Shown: piece by piece, positions 1 through 12,817 of the stretch
Layout of the letters: the number at the start of each line of letters is the position of its first letter
How positions within the stretch are numbered: the stretch's first letter is position 1
DNA from: Usnea hakonensis
Taxonomy: Eukaryota > Ascomycota > Lecanoromycetes > Lecanorales > Parmeliaceae
Assembly: GCA_013423325.1 (NCBI GenBank)
Contig: BLJB01000071.1
Coordinates: 62,001-126,000 of the forward strand
Direction of reading: 5' to 3'
Length of the DNA: 64,000 nucleotides
The notes under the pieces: model-generated
What the model was told of the DNA's origin: nothing
Database searches by the model: none
What the model saw: the letters and a program-made list of their open reading frames with translations, nothing else
Program-made: the position numbers and the translations under genes

Positions 1-39
1 TTGTTTTCCGGAGCGAGAAAAAGAGCCGACTCAATTGCA

Positions 40-813
40 ATGCAACGATTTAGCGGACTATGGCTCGTCGTTCTAGTCCAACTCTGCATGGAAAGTTCGG
101 CGACACCACCTACAACACCTATCACCACTTCTGCTGGACTTGATCTGCTGTCCAATTCAACCACTTTGGCTTCAACGTCCCTGTAAGCCAGTACCGTCCC
201 ATTCACCCCTCCCAATCCATCCGTAATCCATACTCGTCACTAACATACCTTACCATTCCTCCCAAGTTCGGCCCTCCCACCAGATCCCCATCGTACGTAC
301 ATTTATGGACTGAGCCTGCCTCAGACCTTTCCACTCCAGAGAGCTGTCCTGCAACTCCACCATCGCAAAGAAAAAACCATGCTAATCCCGGTCATATTTG
401 AAGAAATCCGCGTCCTCGGTACACACACCAGCCTCATTCTCGCGGGATTTGGCCCCGTCCTTAAAAAAGTCGAGGTGCTTGACGTGCTCTTGCAGGGCCA
501 GTCCCAGGTCATCGACGGCCTTGTGGCTAGCAAGGGTAATGCTCCAATCGAACGGCTAGCATTCACTTATTGGTCAGAGGACGCGAAATTATATTTGAAG
601 ATAGAGCCGGCAAGGGGCCAAGTTATGAAATGGCTGATGCTGGCGCAAACGTTTCAGGGGATCTTGCAATTTATGGAGATTTATGGATACCATGTGGTCA
701 AAAAATTTACAACATTGGATGACGAGGCGGGGATCGTGGGGTGGGGAACGCTAGCTCAGTACAAACCAAGAGCGATTGGGTTGAATGCCTCGTCTCCGGT
801 AGAGACATTGTGA
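40..813 (+). CDS. Putative small secreted protein, function unknown
   Basis: I do not recognise the function. The proposed model has two exons, 40-182 and 267-813, giving 229 residues. The first exon begins with a short hydrophobic stretch (MQRFSGLWLVVLVQLC) that looks like a signal peptide. The 84-base intron starts GTAAGC, contains CACTAAC as a branch site, ends CAAG, and the phases on both sides agree. The C-terminal part (from about residue 150) has the pattern of a short amphipathic helix followed by a strand ending EAGIVGWGTL, which I associate loosely with small secreted proteins of plant-associated ascomycetes. That link is an impression from memory, not a match. The window begins 39 bases before the ATG, so an upstream exon cannot be excluded. 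Confidence 0.4.
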
Positions 814-1791
814 TTTCCGAAGACAGGACCGACAAGTTTGATCATCTACATTTCTCTACCTATGAAATAGAAACCATCAACATTAGCTTTATGTCACAAG
901 CACACTGTCAAGCATTGGTGGATGCGGGAGGTATTCTCCTTGTAGAGTCACAAGATCAATCGACTCCTTTTGTAAGCTTTTGTAAGCCTTTTGATCCCTT
1001 CGATGGACTATCAGATCCTCCAACTCGCCCCATAAGGCTGAGGCAAGTGCCCGCGGTCCGAGGATCATGACAGTGCATGACAGAATTAACGGTGTCGACG
1101 TCACAGTCTTCTTTCTTTGAATCATACTCTAGACTCGATCATCTTCATTTGGTTGGTTGAAGTCAAAATCGAAAGAAACTAGAGACCGAGGACCTTGCTG
1201 GCACAATTGGCATCTCCATATTTTATTATTCCGATGGAGACGATTCCAAGCCCTCCGTGGCCGAAGTCGGGGCCACATGTCCACACTCAAATTATGCCCT
1301 ACAAGAGCAGAGAGAAGGGCGTCATTGCCATATACTCTAAGAGCCGCAACATCGGATTAGCTTCCACCTGGGCCGCTGGGCTCTTTAAAGTCAACAATTC
1401 TCCTAGTCTCGTGCCTACCCTCGTACCCACCAATTTTGTGTGTTAAAGCTTTTCTCATCTTTCTCAAAGAATATATTGCCTGCTGAATAACATTCTCGTA
1501 CATTCCTAGTCCTTGTCCAAGATTCATAATTTATTCTAAGTACATAGTCTTTGTCTTTTATCTTATCTGCTGTGACGCAACACTACTAAAGCATCCGCAG
1601 ACACTGAGACTTCTCCCACCACTCGCCACTTGCACTAGAAGCTCTTTCTATCGACACTCGACTGCATCCCCCCATAAGCTTGCGCCACGAGTGTTGCAAC
1701 CAATTTCTGGCACACCAGACCATATTTTGGCCGCTCAGGAGCGCTAAAGTAGGAGCTTGCGAGCTGCGGGGATACATTCCCGCCGCAGAGT
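814..1791. other. Intergenic stretch, no gene recognised
   Basis: This gap holds the 3' flank of the putative secreted protein and the promoter of the dioxygenase gene. Short open frames are present on both strands, for example 1195-1446 on the plus strand, but none shows a recognisable domain, a good splice pattern or a sensible neighbour. I see no RNA gene or clear repeat here. Confidence 0.4.
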
Positions 1792-3353
1792 ATGCTGCCA
1801 CCAGTCCCCTCCATCGACGATTACGGCATTTCAGAATACGGCTTCCTCCCAAATACATTCCCCCTCGAGATCCTACCGGATCCATACTACAGACGATGGG
1901 AAGCTATAGTATCAAACCTACAAGCGTTGCTTCTCAGCAAAAGGCTGAGGAATGTGATCAATGACCTGGATATCACCACGGCCTCGAGGCTACGGTCCCC
2001 TGCAGAATGGCGAAGAGCGTATGTGCTCTTATCTTTTATGACCCATGCCTACATTTGGGGAGGAGATAAACCGGCAGAGGTACGCAGAGCGGCTCTGTTC
2101 CAGACATCATGATTGAGATACTGACAGCTGCCGTGCTACAGCGAGTCCCTCCGTCACTCTCTATACCTTTTATACAGGTATGCAACTACCTTGAGTTACC
2201 CACAGTGGCAACATACGCGGGCGTATGCCTCTGGAACTTCAAGCCAATTTTTCCTGACGAGCCCATTGATACTCTTGACAACCTTTCGACTCTTGCTACC
2301 TTCACCGGCTCGCTCGACGAATCATGGTTCTATCTGGTATCCGTCGCTATCGAGGCTCGAGGTGGACCTACAATTCCGCTCATGCTCGAAGCAATTCAGG
2401 CTGCTCGCGCGAATGATAGTCGTACTGTGATAGAGTGTCTTCACGCATTCGCAGAAATAGTGGATGAGCTAGGCACATTGCTTACGAAGATGTATGAAAA
2501 TTGTGATCCTCATGTGTTCTACCATCGGATTCGTCCTTTTCTCGCTGGTAGTAAGAATATGGCTGATGCAGGACTTCCCAATGGTGTCATGTTTGACACT
2601 GGCACCGGAGACCAACCCTACCGTCAGTACGGTGGTGGCAGTAACGCTCAATCCTCCCTCATCCAATTCTTCGACATTGTGCTCGGAGTGGAACATCGCC
2701 CAACCGGCACCCACAAGCCCTCAGATTCGTCCACTGAGAGTGATACAGAAGGCCCCACTGCTCCACCTTCTCGCCACAACTTTATACATGAAATGCGATC
2801 CTATATGCCAGGCCCTCACCGCCGTTTCCTAGAGCATGTCTCATCCGTGGCCAACATTCGTGAGTACGTCGAGGGCCACAAACCGAACCGATCATTGAGC
2901 ATCGCGTTCGATGCTTGCTTGGCTATGGTACGTGCTCTGCGAGATAAACATATTCAAATGGTATCCCGCTATATCATTGTCAAATCTCGCGAGTCTCGTT
3001 CACACTCTCGCTCGCTTTCACCAAGAAATGCACCAAATCAGCCCCAGCCACTCAATCTTGCAAATACGCACAAGTGGTCGAAGAACGACAAACCCGGCAG
3101 CAAGAGGCTCAGAGGGACGGGTGGGACATCACTGATACCATTTCTCAAGCAAGCGAGAGATGAGACCGGCGAACCAGCCATAGATGCTTGGGCGAGACGA
3201 ATCCTGAGTAGTGGATCTGCCGAAAGTGGGTCGGTGTATCCTTCTGCTCCCTTGGGGAAGCTAGACGAGCACGCAGACGGTGAAGTAGAGATTGTAGGTC
3301 TCGCTGGGGTATGGAAGATGGACGACAGTGAGGGAGGACTGTGTCACTGGTGA
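1792..3353 (+). CDS. bna2: Indoleamine 2,3-dioxygenase (IDO/Bna2)
   Basis: This heme enzyme opens the indole ring of L-tryptophan to N-formylkynurenine, the first step of the kynurenine route to NAD in the fungal cytosol. Exons are 1792-2079 and 2142-3353 (499 residues). The 62-base intron is phase 0 and runs from GTACGC to CTACAG. Family blocks are clear in order: GGDKPAE/RVPPSLSIPF, a strongly conserved YMPGPHRRFLEHV block, then LRDKHIQMV, whose histidine (about residue 366) is at the place of the proximal heme ligand. The C-terminal RGTGGTSLIPFLKQARDET block is also typical of fungal IDOs. About 70 further residues follow, which is a common variable tail. The tryptophan-making gene trpC lies about 24 kb away in the same window but nothing suggests a physical cluster. 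Confidence 0.95.
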
Positions 3354-3689
3354 TGCATATTCAAGGGATAATAAGGTACTTAGGTCTTCCGATGGTTTCA
3401 AGATTGGATGAGCACAAAGACCGTAAGAGCTTTAGCGAATGGCGCTGTTGGTCTTTTCCATAAATTGAGTGCTTCCTGGAAACAAGCCCCGGGACTTGTA
3501 ATTGGATATATTTGAGACAGTAATTAATCCAGGTCCAAGTCTAAAATGATCTTGATCAACGCCGTTTAAAACAGTGAAAGGCTGACTTTACCCCAATGCT
3601 ATGACGGCAATCTGAGATTGACTCCCGAAGATTCGCCGAGAATCCAAGCCAAATCGCAGAATGCTCCGAATCTTTGGGTGGTCCAAGAT

Positions 3690-5669
3690 ATGGGGACTGT
3701 TCCTCAGAAAGTTCTCAATTGGCTTCATGGTGCGATTAATAGTGTGAGATGTCCCAACGTTGTCCCCCCAAGTCCTTGTCGTTGACGGCTCATCAGGAAT
3801 ACCGCAATGTCCCGCGCACCTACTCCGATGTCGCCCAGACGCTGTCATATAATCCCAACTTCGCACTTCGGACGGACGTCTACAGTATGGCATAGCTGTT
3901 TTCTACAAAGATACCACATCGTCACGTATATTTGCTGATATGTGGAAGCATACGAGAACGGCCGACCTTCCCTCCTGCTGAATATACGAGGCACACTACC
4001 TGTCTACTTCCGGGGGACGACTTATGCTTTTCCAATCTCAGTATGGGTACCTCAAGAGTACCCAAATGTAGGGCCCATTGGGTTTGTTACGCCAACGAAA
4101 GACATGACAGTCCGGCCTGGGCAATATGTGAGCGGAGACGGCAGAATATATCATCCCTACCTGGCAGGCTGGAGAGATGATGTGAGTTGCTTGACCAAAA
4201 ACCCTCTTCCCAGGGCTCCATGCGAATGCCGTAGTGTGCAAAAATCGTGGAGGACTCCGAGCAAATGAATTTGAAGCAATACTGATTCTGCTTCTAGAGA
4301 TCTAATCTCAATGAATTCTTTTCCGTATTGAAAAGCGTCTTCGCACACGAACCACCCGTCATAGCTAGGCAAGAAATACTTCCACGCCAGCCATCGGCAT
4401 CGCAGCAGCGCGGCGCACCACCGCCAATACCGCCGTTGCCACCAGAGCTGGTACGGTCAGATGACAGAGCAACACGATCCGAGTCTCCAACAGGGCAGCA
4501 TCCTCCGTATCCACCACCCAAACCCTTCGATACTCGTGGTCCGCCGAATATCCAAGTAAAAACCTCTTCGCAACCCTCGACTCTTCTTCCCAGACCAGAA
4601 TCGCAGTATAATGGGTCCCAACAACCTCAACAGAATGGGTACTCGGGGGCTCCTCCCCCTATACCCCGGGAGGCACCTCAAAGAGACCGCACCTTGCAAC
4701 ATAACAATGATGCATATTTCACACCAGGCAGAGCTTCTCATTATGCAAATGAGCAGCCCCGGTTTGACGATGTTAATCCTATCAGTCCTGACTCTCGACA
4801 GAGTACCTTTCAACCCGATCAGGCGAGTACCAATCAAACCCAATACTCCCAGCAAAGACCACGGCCTTCGCCGACCGGTCAGTATCAGAACGAATACCCT
4901 CCAACATATCAAGATCGCGTTCAGCGACCTCAACTTCAACACAGCTATCAACAAGCTCCCCTATCATCGTATCAGGCGCAAAGACACCCACCTCAGCAAC
5001 CTCCGCAACCATCGAAGCCCAAGGCGTCGGAGGATCTGCTCACCTCTCCTTTCGAGACGGTACTCCCGACACAGCCAACGAACGTTGCTCCGCCTCCAAT
5101 TCCACCCAATCCGCAGAAAGACGCATTACTCTCCGCTCTTTCCCAGACTCTCACTCAACAGATTCATTCAAGTCATGCCAATAATCTTTCCGCACTGCCT
5201 CCACTCCAGGCTCAACAAGCCGCCCTGACGCAGACTCAGAACGCGATCAACAGGGAGATATCTCAGCTGAATGACCTCGAAGCTCTTCTCTCCTCAAATG
5301 AGAACATCCTGCATCAGGCGATGCGTGATTCTGACAAAGTTCTCGAAGATGCAAAGCGCAGGACAGTGCCTAATATTGATGAAGTACTTGTTGCACCAAC
5401 AGTCGTAGCTGAGCAGTTGTATCAGAGCATAGCCGAGGAAAGGGCAATTGAAGAGAGTAGAGGCGTTTTGGGTAGAGCTTTGGACAAGGGTAAGATAGGA
5501 GGCGGTGTATGGGCAAAGGTACGTAAACAAAATTGGTATACTGTATTGGCGCTCACTGTATCTTCTGAAGCAAACCAGGAGCTTAGCAAGAGAAGAATTT
5601 CTCAAAAAAGCACTGATCAAAAAGATTGCGAAAGGTATGGCTATTTCTCAGGACGGCACGTGGACTTGA
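3690..5669 (+). CDS. vps23: ESCRT-I subunit Vps23/TSG101 (UEV domain)
   Basis: Vps23 recognises ubiquitinated cargo and PTAP-like motifs at endosomes and helps sort membrane proteins into multivesicular bodies. Five exons are read: 3690-3743, 3797-3884, 3949-4181, 4298-5518 and 5571-5669 (564 residues). The N-terminal UEV domain spans roughly residues 1-145 and lacks a catalytic cysteine, with blocks such as GTLPVYFRGTTYAFPISVW and IYHPYLAGW. A long proline/glutamine-rich linker follows, then a coiled coil (about 395-460). The last exon encodes the end of the steadiness box (REEFLKKALIKKIAKGMA). The first two short exons were found from the family N-terminus (WLH..., TYSDVAQTL...RTDVYT) because they are too short to stand out as open frames. 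Single-base phase agreement at all four introns supports the model. Confidence 0.93.
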
Positions 5670-5980
5670 CAAGGAATGAGAGCATGATCGTATCTAAAAT
5701 TCCTGGATTGAGCCAGATCCCTCTGTGAGTTCTGGTTTTGCTAAATTGCAGATTCGGCTGTCTGGAAAGGCGATTCATCGTTTCTGTGAATATCGATATT
5801 GTGTGCATCCCACGTTTCAGCCAGATAAGCATCAAAAGACCAACTCAATCATTCGGGGTCGATCTAAAGTCAACAGCTTTGAGCTTTCGACTTTTTGGAA
5901 ACTTCTTATTTACAGCCAGTCATACACGTCTAGCCTCTATTCGCCTGTAAGAACGATCAATCATCCCCCAATGGCCTCCT

Positions 5981-6403
5981 CTATGACCTCACTAATCTCA
6001 ATCCATCTCTTCCCATTGGTGTTCCTCCTTTCTTGAACGTAGCTACATCACATAGAAAGTCAGCGTCACGACGTCCACAATCAATGTCACCTTGCAACGT
6101 GAGCACACACCATCAGCTTCCTCCCACGCCCTTCCAGCTCCAAATCCCAACCCTACCCACGCAGGCCATGCTCTTCGCTTGAAAAGGAGGACGGAGAAGA
6201 TGACGCCGAAGGAGAGACCAATGGAGGAGCGAATCACGAGGGACGATATAGCATGATCCCACTTTTAGTTTCTTGCGTTAGCAGCCGCTGTATCATTTTT
6301 AGAGGACGCATAAGAACTAGGGTACCTTGTCATTGAGCAATGCCTCGCTGACGGGTTTCGCGGTTCGCGTTGCTGGCGTGAGGGGCGGCTCCTCGTCGGC
6401 CAT
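5981..6403 (-). CDS. mic10: MICOS subunit Mic10
   Basis: Mic10 oligomerises in the mitochondrial inner membrane and bends it at crista junctions as the core of the MICOS complex. Exons on the minus strand are 6403-6326, 6261-6111 and 6042-5981, giving 96 residues, the usual length. The protein has the family opening around SEALLNDKWD, two membrane segments each with glycine motifs (IGLSFGVIFSVLLF and GLGFGAGRAW) separated by a short positively charged KRRAWP loop, and the conserved AWEEAD end. The last exon supplies a basic tail ending in LRLVRS. All splice sites are GT-AG with matching phase. The start lies about 260 bases from the divergent Urb2 start, so both genes probably share one promoter region. 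Confidence 0.93.
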
Positions 6404-6660
6404 TGTGTAAAGAGCTGATGACACAGGCCATCAGCAGTCAATATGCCCGCTCGGAAATTCGACACTCACAGGATAGGTTGTTTGGCAGGTGAAGAGCTGT
6501 TGCCGGCGTCGTGTGCTTCAAATTTCGAGCTCCTGCGGTACCAACCAAAGTAACGGACTCCGGAACGGATCAACCTTTGACGCCGGATCTTGGAAGGTCT
6601 CGGCACACTTTCCTTGTGGGAAAAAAAGCTCTTGAAGTTCCTGAATCTCGCTGTTCTAAC

Positions 6661-9600
6661 ATGGCTCTGAAAGCAAGTCGGTTGATGACTTCAATGACTT
6701 CGGTAAGCTTATCGAAAGATGACTCCAGCTTCTTGAGACACTACTGACTCCACGAGGCAACAAGCCCCGTAAGCTTCAACAGAGCATTCTCTCTCTCGAC
6801 AAAAACAGGGAATCCTTCGCCGATCAGCTTGCCCAAGCATGCACCATCCTTGAGATTGACCTTGACGAGCTTTACAAAAAGTTCCGAAGCCCGGTCGATG
6901 GAGAAGCGCTGCAGCAACACAGCATACCTGACCCAAGAGCGGAATGGTCGTTGAGATGGCTGCTCAAGAAATTTAAATATACCTGCTTGTCTCCTGGAAG
7001 TCCGCATCTAAATCCTAGGGCATGGCTTATACTCCAAGAATTGGTCGTGCGTGCCACCCTAGCCAGTGTGGCCCGACTATTCAATGAACACCATTTCACG
7101 AGTATATTGCGAAGTACTTTGCAATGGCTTCAGAAACACGTGAAGGGCAAGACAATGTCTCAAGATGAGGAAATTGGAAGAGCAGAACCAACGGATTGGC
7201 CTGAGGAAAGCTCTGATACGGCGCAGAGTTCTTCTGTTGAGCATAGGACTTCGAAAAAGCGCAAATTGGATGGAACAGAGGTCATTGCTTCTGGAGTAGC
7301 GATCAGCACTGCTACCGGTGTCTTGGGAGAAGTGTACTTGGCAATACTCGGTACTCTCGATCAGCTGAAAGCATTGTTAAAACACCCTGGACAAGCTCAA
7401 GGGTTTGCTGTAGAGCATATGAAAAGTAGTCTGAGAAACTCTCCAGAGGATGCTGCTCACGTATTGGGGAGCTCGTTCTATCTGGCGAATGGTATCATAC
7501 TGGCGTCTCAAAATCAGAAGAAGCTACCTACAAACAATCTCCAGAAGCAGCTAGCGGATACTGGCTATAGGTCTTGCATATTTCCCGCCATTGACCTCTG
7601 GAAGCAACGGTCCCTTGTTGCGCAAAATTCACCTATTGCAAGTAATGTACACGACCTAAGATACTTCCATTAAAGAGCTCTGCTAATGTCTATATGATCA
7701 GAGCGCATTCCTAGCTTGCTGTATGCTGCCCGTTCTCCTGCTCTTGGACACATGCCGACAACTTCCGGCTCCAAGCGATGGAATGGCAGTGGTAATCGAA
7801 TCTCTTGAGGAGTTGCTCATCAGCCATCTTATCCTACCGCTTCGTAGTTCTCTCATGAACTTGAAATCTGCGAATAGGGTTGAGGAAGAAGTATCTTTGG
7901 CTTCCTTCGGTGATCGGATGGTCTCTCTGCTGAGGCAATTTCTTCCGCATCTGGAAAGTCCGTCTGTTCGGGCAGACTGGAAGACTGATAGACACCTTGC
8001 GCTTTCGATGATGTCCCTTCTTTTCGATGTTGCGATCAGCTGCCGCCCTCGAAACACTCCAAACCTTCGCAGGCTTGAGAACCCATGGCTAGAACAGCTT
8101 TTTGTCATTCTCGGAAAATGTGCTGAGACTCTTTTCCCGCCTGCTTCATCAGTCAGAACGCAGAAGGACAATATCCGAGTGATTAAATGGATGTTGCGGA
8201 AAGCTGTGGATCATCAGGTGCAATTGAACCTCTCTGTTTTGACGACGATTCTGGACCAGAGTTCAGGTTTGTTTCGGAAACTTAATTACAATCACAGCGG
8301 GACACGCGTCGAGAACGAGGACAACAATTATATTGAATGGGGTTTGGTTAGCTTGTGCATCCTCAATGACTCGAACGCCGTCGTAATTCCATCCTCTTCG
8401 GCTACTAAGAATGAGAAATATGGATACCGACCCCCCAATAAGTATCTATCTGCTTTACTTCGATCAATCACTGACGAAACACGCTACCATTCGATGGAAG
8501 AGGACAAAGACTACGACTTCAAGATTCAAAATGTGGTTGTACCGCTCTGCGACGCTTTCATATGCGCTCGGGACTTGACTGGGTTTCTAGGACACTGGAG
8601 GGAACAACTTAGCATAATCCAAGAACGACAAGCCTCTCAAGGGAAGAAGTTAAATCTTAGTCCCAGCATCTGGGAAGACGAAAGGCTGCTTCTGCACGTT
8701 GCGCAGTCAGTAGAATCATCTCTCACTGTGGGTCAAATCGATGAAGTCATGTCAAGTGCGGCTCATGGTTTGGCGCCTTCCATTCAGAATGCATCCGGTA
8801 GCGTTTCGTTGCCCGTGGAGAGCTTGATACTGCTCGACTGCGTCTGTATCAGTCTATATAAAGACGAGACATTGGTCAAGCTTGAACGGATAATCTCGTC
8901 AGTGTTCAGCTTGCTCGGAGAACTCGTCTCTAGATCTCCGACTGAGGACTCAGGCTATGGTTGGAGAATCTGGAGAATAAAGGCGAAAATTACAGATCGA
9001 TGGTCATCATTGCGTGACTCTTCGGTGCTCAAACGCAAAGCGCATACTGCGATATGTACGGCCTCCGACCTGATCAACCGTATCTCCTCAGACTGTCTCA
9101 GCGATAATTTGGATCTGACTGAAGAGGCCTATGCTTTCAGATTCATGCTCAAGTTCGCAGCGACTGAAGACTCTTTCTGGGAGGACGTACAGTTTTCATC
9201 GCGTAGTAGGATCCTGTCAGCGGTGACGAAGCTCCTAGATATCATGGAACCTTTTTGCCGTCGTATAAGCCATGATCACTTTGGAACTATTATGCGCTCC
9301 GATCAAATTTCCAAAAGCGAACAATCCTCCTTTAGGATCAGTCCTGTGGACAAGTTTTACTTCGACTGCGTTGATGCGATACTTGAGTCACCAGATGTCC
9401 TCAGGTGAAGTACTCTATTAGTCTCGTTTTTTGTCACGCTAATCTGATATTTGTATAGATGTCTCGATGTGGGCACCCAGAACCGCCTTATGCAACAGCT
9501 TTATTGGTCCTCAGTCTTTCACCAAAGGTCCTTAGGATCCAAAACGGGCCCAGCTATTGACTCATTTTCGTGCTGGAAGAAGCTGTCGCAGTATGATGCG

Positions 9601-11728
9601 CTGGATGAGAATAGATCTATGACAAGTGAGCATGTCTGAAGTGGATAGCCAATATCCAATTAGCTAAGAACCCCAGGGAATTTTCGAACTTTCCAGGTTG
9701 ACCGCTATTTAAGCACATCAGATTTGGGAGAACCCAAATATTGGGACATTGGGGCAGCGGACTACATAGTGGCCTTTCGGAGCATTCAAGTAACACCTAC
9801 TAACGCTTTTGATCGGGGACAAAGAAGCAAGTTAGCGAATCGTGTCCTTCGCATACTCCTGCTGGCGAACATGTCGACACTAGGGAGGACCACAGAGCAC
9901 CTGACTCTACTGGTGAAGCTCATCCAAATGCCCAACAAATCGATCAACATACTTAATAACGAGAGTGAAGTAGCAACGAAGGGCTTTGGAAGGCGTGAGG
10001 ATGAGGCATCTTTGATTAGTCTTGCGCGAGGGATTGACGGTGTTGTAGGGTGGTCAGTGGATAATGTGCACAGTGTCAGAGCTTTGAGACAGCTTACGCA
10101 TTCGGTGATGAGGTATGATCCCGAAAGCGTTTACTCTCAACAGAGTTGCTGACCTTCATTTTCAGCTTTTTGTTCTCAACGCTCGATCAGAAGAGCAGCG
10201 TTCAGTATCTCCACACTTTTTACGGGCAGATTTCCCACTGCTTGGAAGATCACTACAGGAATGACACTCCTTGTACCATAGCGTTTTCGACTGTGTGCGA
10301 AGCTTCGTTGACACAATTTTCTCTTCATCGAACAAATTTGCCCAATTCTCTGAAACCATTGGAGCTGGATACCACACGTCATTATCACCTGGGGAGCGTT
10401 CTGCAATGTCTCAATGATTTAGGTTGGATCAGTCTTGAGCATCCGGAGCGCAGACACAACTGTGAAGTCAACTTGGAATGCCTAGCCGGTTACACTGACC
10501 TTCTTGCAATCCACCCCGATCTGCAAGACATATCTGGTCGACTATTCGGGAGCAACGGGCCCTTCCAAACACTGAAATCTCTAGACCAACATGAAGATTC
10601 CAAAAAAGCAACAATGACTCACGAAGATCGCTCTAGCATTGAACATTTGGCGGTTCGTCTTGCCCAGGTCGAATTACGTCTGTATGCATACGATTACAAT
10701 CTTCATCCGAATCTGGCACATGTATGTGGGTTGTTCGAGAATCTACACTCACGCCGCGAGAGAAAAACCCTTTTGGCTCATTTCAATGGTACAATACTGA
10801 GTCTTGGCACGCAAAGCATAAAAGACCTTTGCTTTGGGTTTCCTAAAGGACAAAAGGGATATCTTGGCTGTGCCAAACTGCTTCAAATACAGATTGGGAT
10901 GTTCTCTTTGAATGGTAATATGCAGGTCCTATGATTCTATCCAAGAGGCTGATTGTTCGCCATTTAGACCAACAGACGCAAGAGCTTAGTGATGAGTTGT
11001 CTCGACTTTTGAATGTTCTATTCAGAGGTCTTTCTCAACAGGCTGAGTTTACCGAATGCATGCTATCAATGCAGTGCGTCAACGTTCTCTTGCAAAAATG
11101 TACCCATGTCATCTCTCAATGGCATATTGACGAGCTACTCGCTGCAATTACTGTCAAAGCTGCCAACCTAGAGAGTCAAATGGTGAAAAACTCAGGCAGG
11201 CTTTACATTGGCCTCTGCAGATTGTTTGGCACCATACTCGCGGTCCATCGAGCCAAAATCGGAGGACGTTACCACCTGGTAGTGTTGACATTGCAAAGAC
11301 TATTGCGATGCTTGTTCATCCCCTATAGGAGGAGCGAAGCGGTAGCAAGTGACGCGTCAGTGTTTGGAGAAACTCATGCCGCAGCATATGGCCGCGTACT
11401 AAACATGATCTGCGATCCCACTGCGTCATCGGTTACACGATCAAGACACAGATCGCGGCTAGAATTGAATGATGAAACGAAGAAAGCACGCAGCATCGCA
11501 GGACAACATTTGATATATGTAATCATGGAATTCTGTGGTTGCCAGCTCACAGGTCGTCTGCAGCCTGGAATGAGGGCGGCACTAAATGCGGGCCTCTATG
11601 CAGTCCTTGCAGTCACCTCGGCCGAGATGATGCGAACGATGAATGCGGCTATGGATTCGAACAGTCGGTCCGTTTTCAAGACTCTGTACGATGACTACAG
11701 GCGATTCGGTCAATGGAAGGGGGGTTGA
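6661..11728 (+). CDS. urb2: Ribosome biogenesis protein Urb2/Npa2
   Basis: Urb2 acts in the nucleolus in early 60S pre-ribosome assembly. The proposed exons are 6661-6702, 6765-7646, 7702-9404, 9459-9625, 9677-10112, 10166-10914 and 10968-11728, giving 1579 residues. The C-terminal 200 residues carry the family domain (AGQHLIYVIMEFC, LQPGMRAALNAGLYAVL, LYDDYRRFGQWKGG). The rest is helical and weakly conserved, as expected. All introns are 51-62 bases, GT-AG, and phases agree. The first exon codes only 14 residues (MALKASRLMTSMTS) and is the least certain part. It is supported by a GTAAGC donor, a CTGAC branch site and an AAG acceptor that leave a normal 62-base intron, after which the sequence reads PRKLQQSILSLDK, like other Urb2 N-termini. 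Confidence 0.85.
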
Positions 11729-11894
11729 AGTGGATGATCGGCGGTATGTAGCAAAAGAAAAGTGCTCATGGCTGGTTACAATATACAAAAATGACCAGGT
11801 AGATCGCCATATGAGGTCACACGACAGCCAGCTTCAGCTAGCGAAATGACTTGTGAAGGCGCTGATCCTCTAGCTGCACTACAAAATGATCTTC

Positions 11895-12212
11895 AGATAG
11901 GAAAATCCTGAGCGTCTAGGCGCCTAAGCTCATTCATTTACTCAGCAGGGATCGCCTCGAGCTCGCTTTGTATTATCGTGTGAGAGTGAGGATACTTTGT
12001 CAGATCAAGATCGAGGTCGTTCGATTGGCCTTATCTTGCATGTCATGCGATCTGCAAGGATGATATTCTGCGAGCACGTCTCTAGTTTTTTTTTGGGGCT
12101 TTTTTTGCCTTTCGCTTTTACCTTTGAGACACTTCTGGGCCATGACATTTCCGCATTCCGCATCTAATTGCTCGATAGAGTGAGGTAAGTTAGCGTGGCT
12201 AAGAAGAGATAA
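11895..12212 (+). promoter_or_regulatory. Group of GATA (HGATAR) motifs upstream of the NCS1 permease
   Basis: Between Urb2 and the permease ATG the sequence contains AGATAG at 11895-11900, TTATCT (reverse AGATAA) at 12031-12036, CGATAG at 12173-12178 and AGATAA at 12207-12212. GATA factors such as AreA/NreB control nitrogen-source permeases in filamentous fungi, so these sites fit a nitrogen-regulated nucleobase or allantoin permease. HGATAR is short and occurs by chance, so this is suggestive only. The same 1.1 kb gap shows no other gene. Confidence 0.35.
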
Positions 12213-12817
12213 GGAGAGAGAGGATAAGACTAAGATTTTGGCACATTTTTAGTACTACTGTAGCGCGGGGGATAGCTTCAAATTTTGGAACTCCGAGACG
12301 AGTTCCCCCGCTCAACTCCCCGCCCCACCAGCCCTCGTCCGCCAATGACCAAGCTACTAATGCCCGATTACGTGCCAAGTCTGTATCTACAGGAACTAAA
12401 AAGGCCTTTTTGCATCTCAGAGCATGCGCTATCGGCCTGCGAATTGGAGATACTGGAGCCACTGGAGAACCCCGCCTGAGATGCCAAACGGCCGGTCCCA
12501 ACCGCAAGACTTTCTCCAACTCCAACATATAATAACACCTCCCCGGCCCCAGATATGCCTGCTCCCACTTTTCTTCCCATACTGCCCATCTCAAGCTTGA
12601 CAACCTCAGGGTCAGAAGGTCGACATCTTCCGCCTCCTCCTTCGCAAGACATTTCCTCTCTCCGGAGCAGCACGAGACGCAACCTCTTGTATATTGGGGC
12701 CTTGATTCCTCACCCAGTGAATCTTGAGCCAGGCTGAGAACGCCAGGTTGACGTCCAAGGACTTCATTGACTCCTATACCCCGGTCATATCAGAATTAGG
12801 ATTGTATCGCCGCCGCC

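Noticed and set aside
1195..1446. 83-codon open frame before the dioxygenase gene
   Set aside because: No family pattern, overlaps a second open frame, and lies where the promoter is expected.
6703..6728. A 26-base intron at the start of urb2
   Set aside because: The acceptor at 6764 gives a normal 62-base intron with a good branch site and the same phase, so no ultra-short intron is needed.
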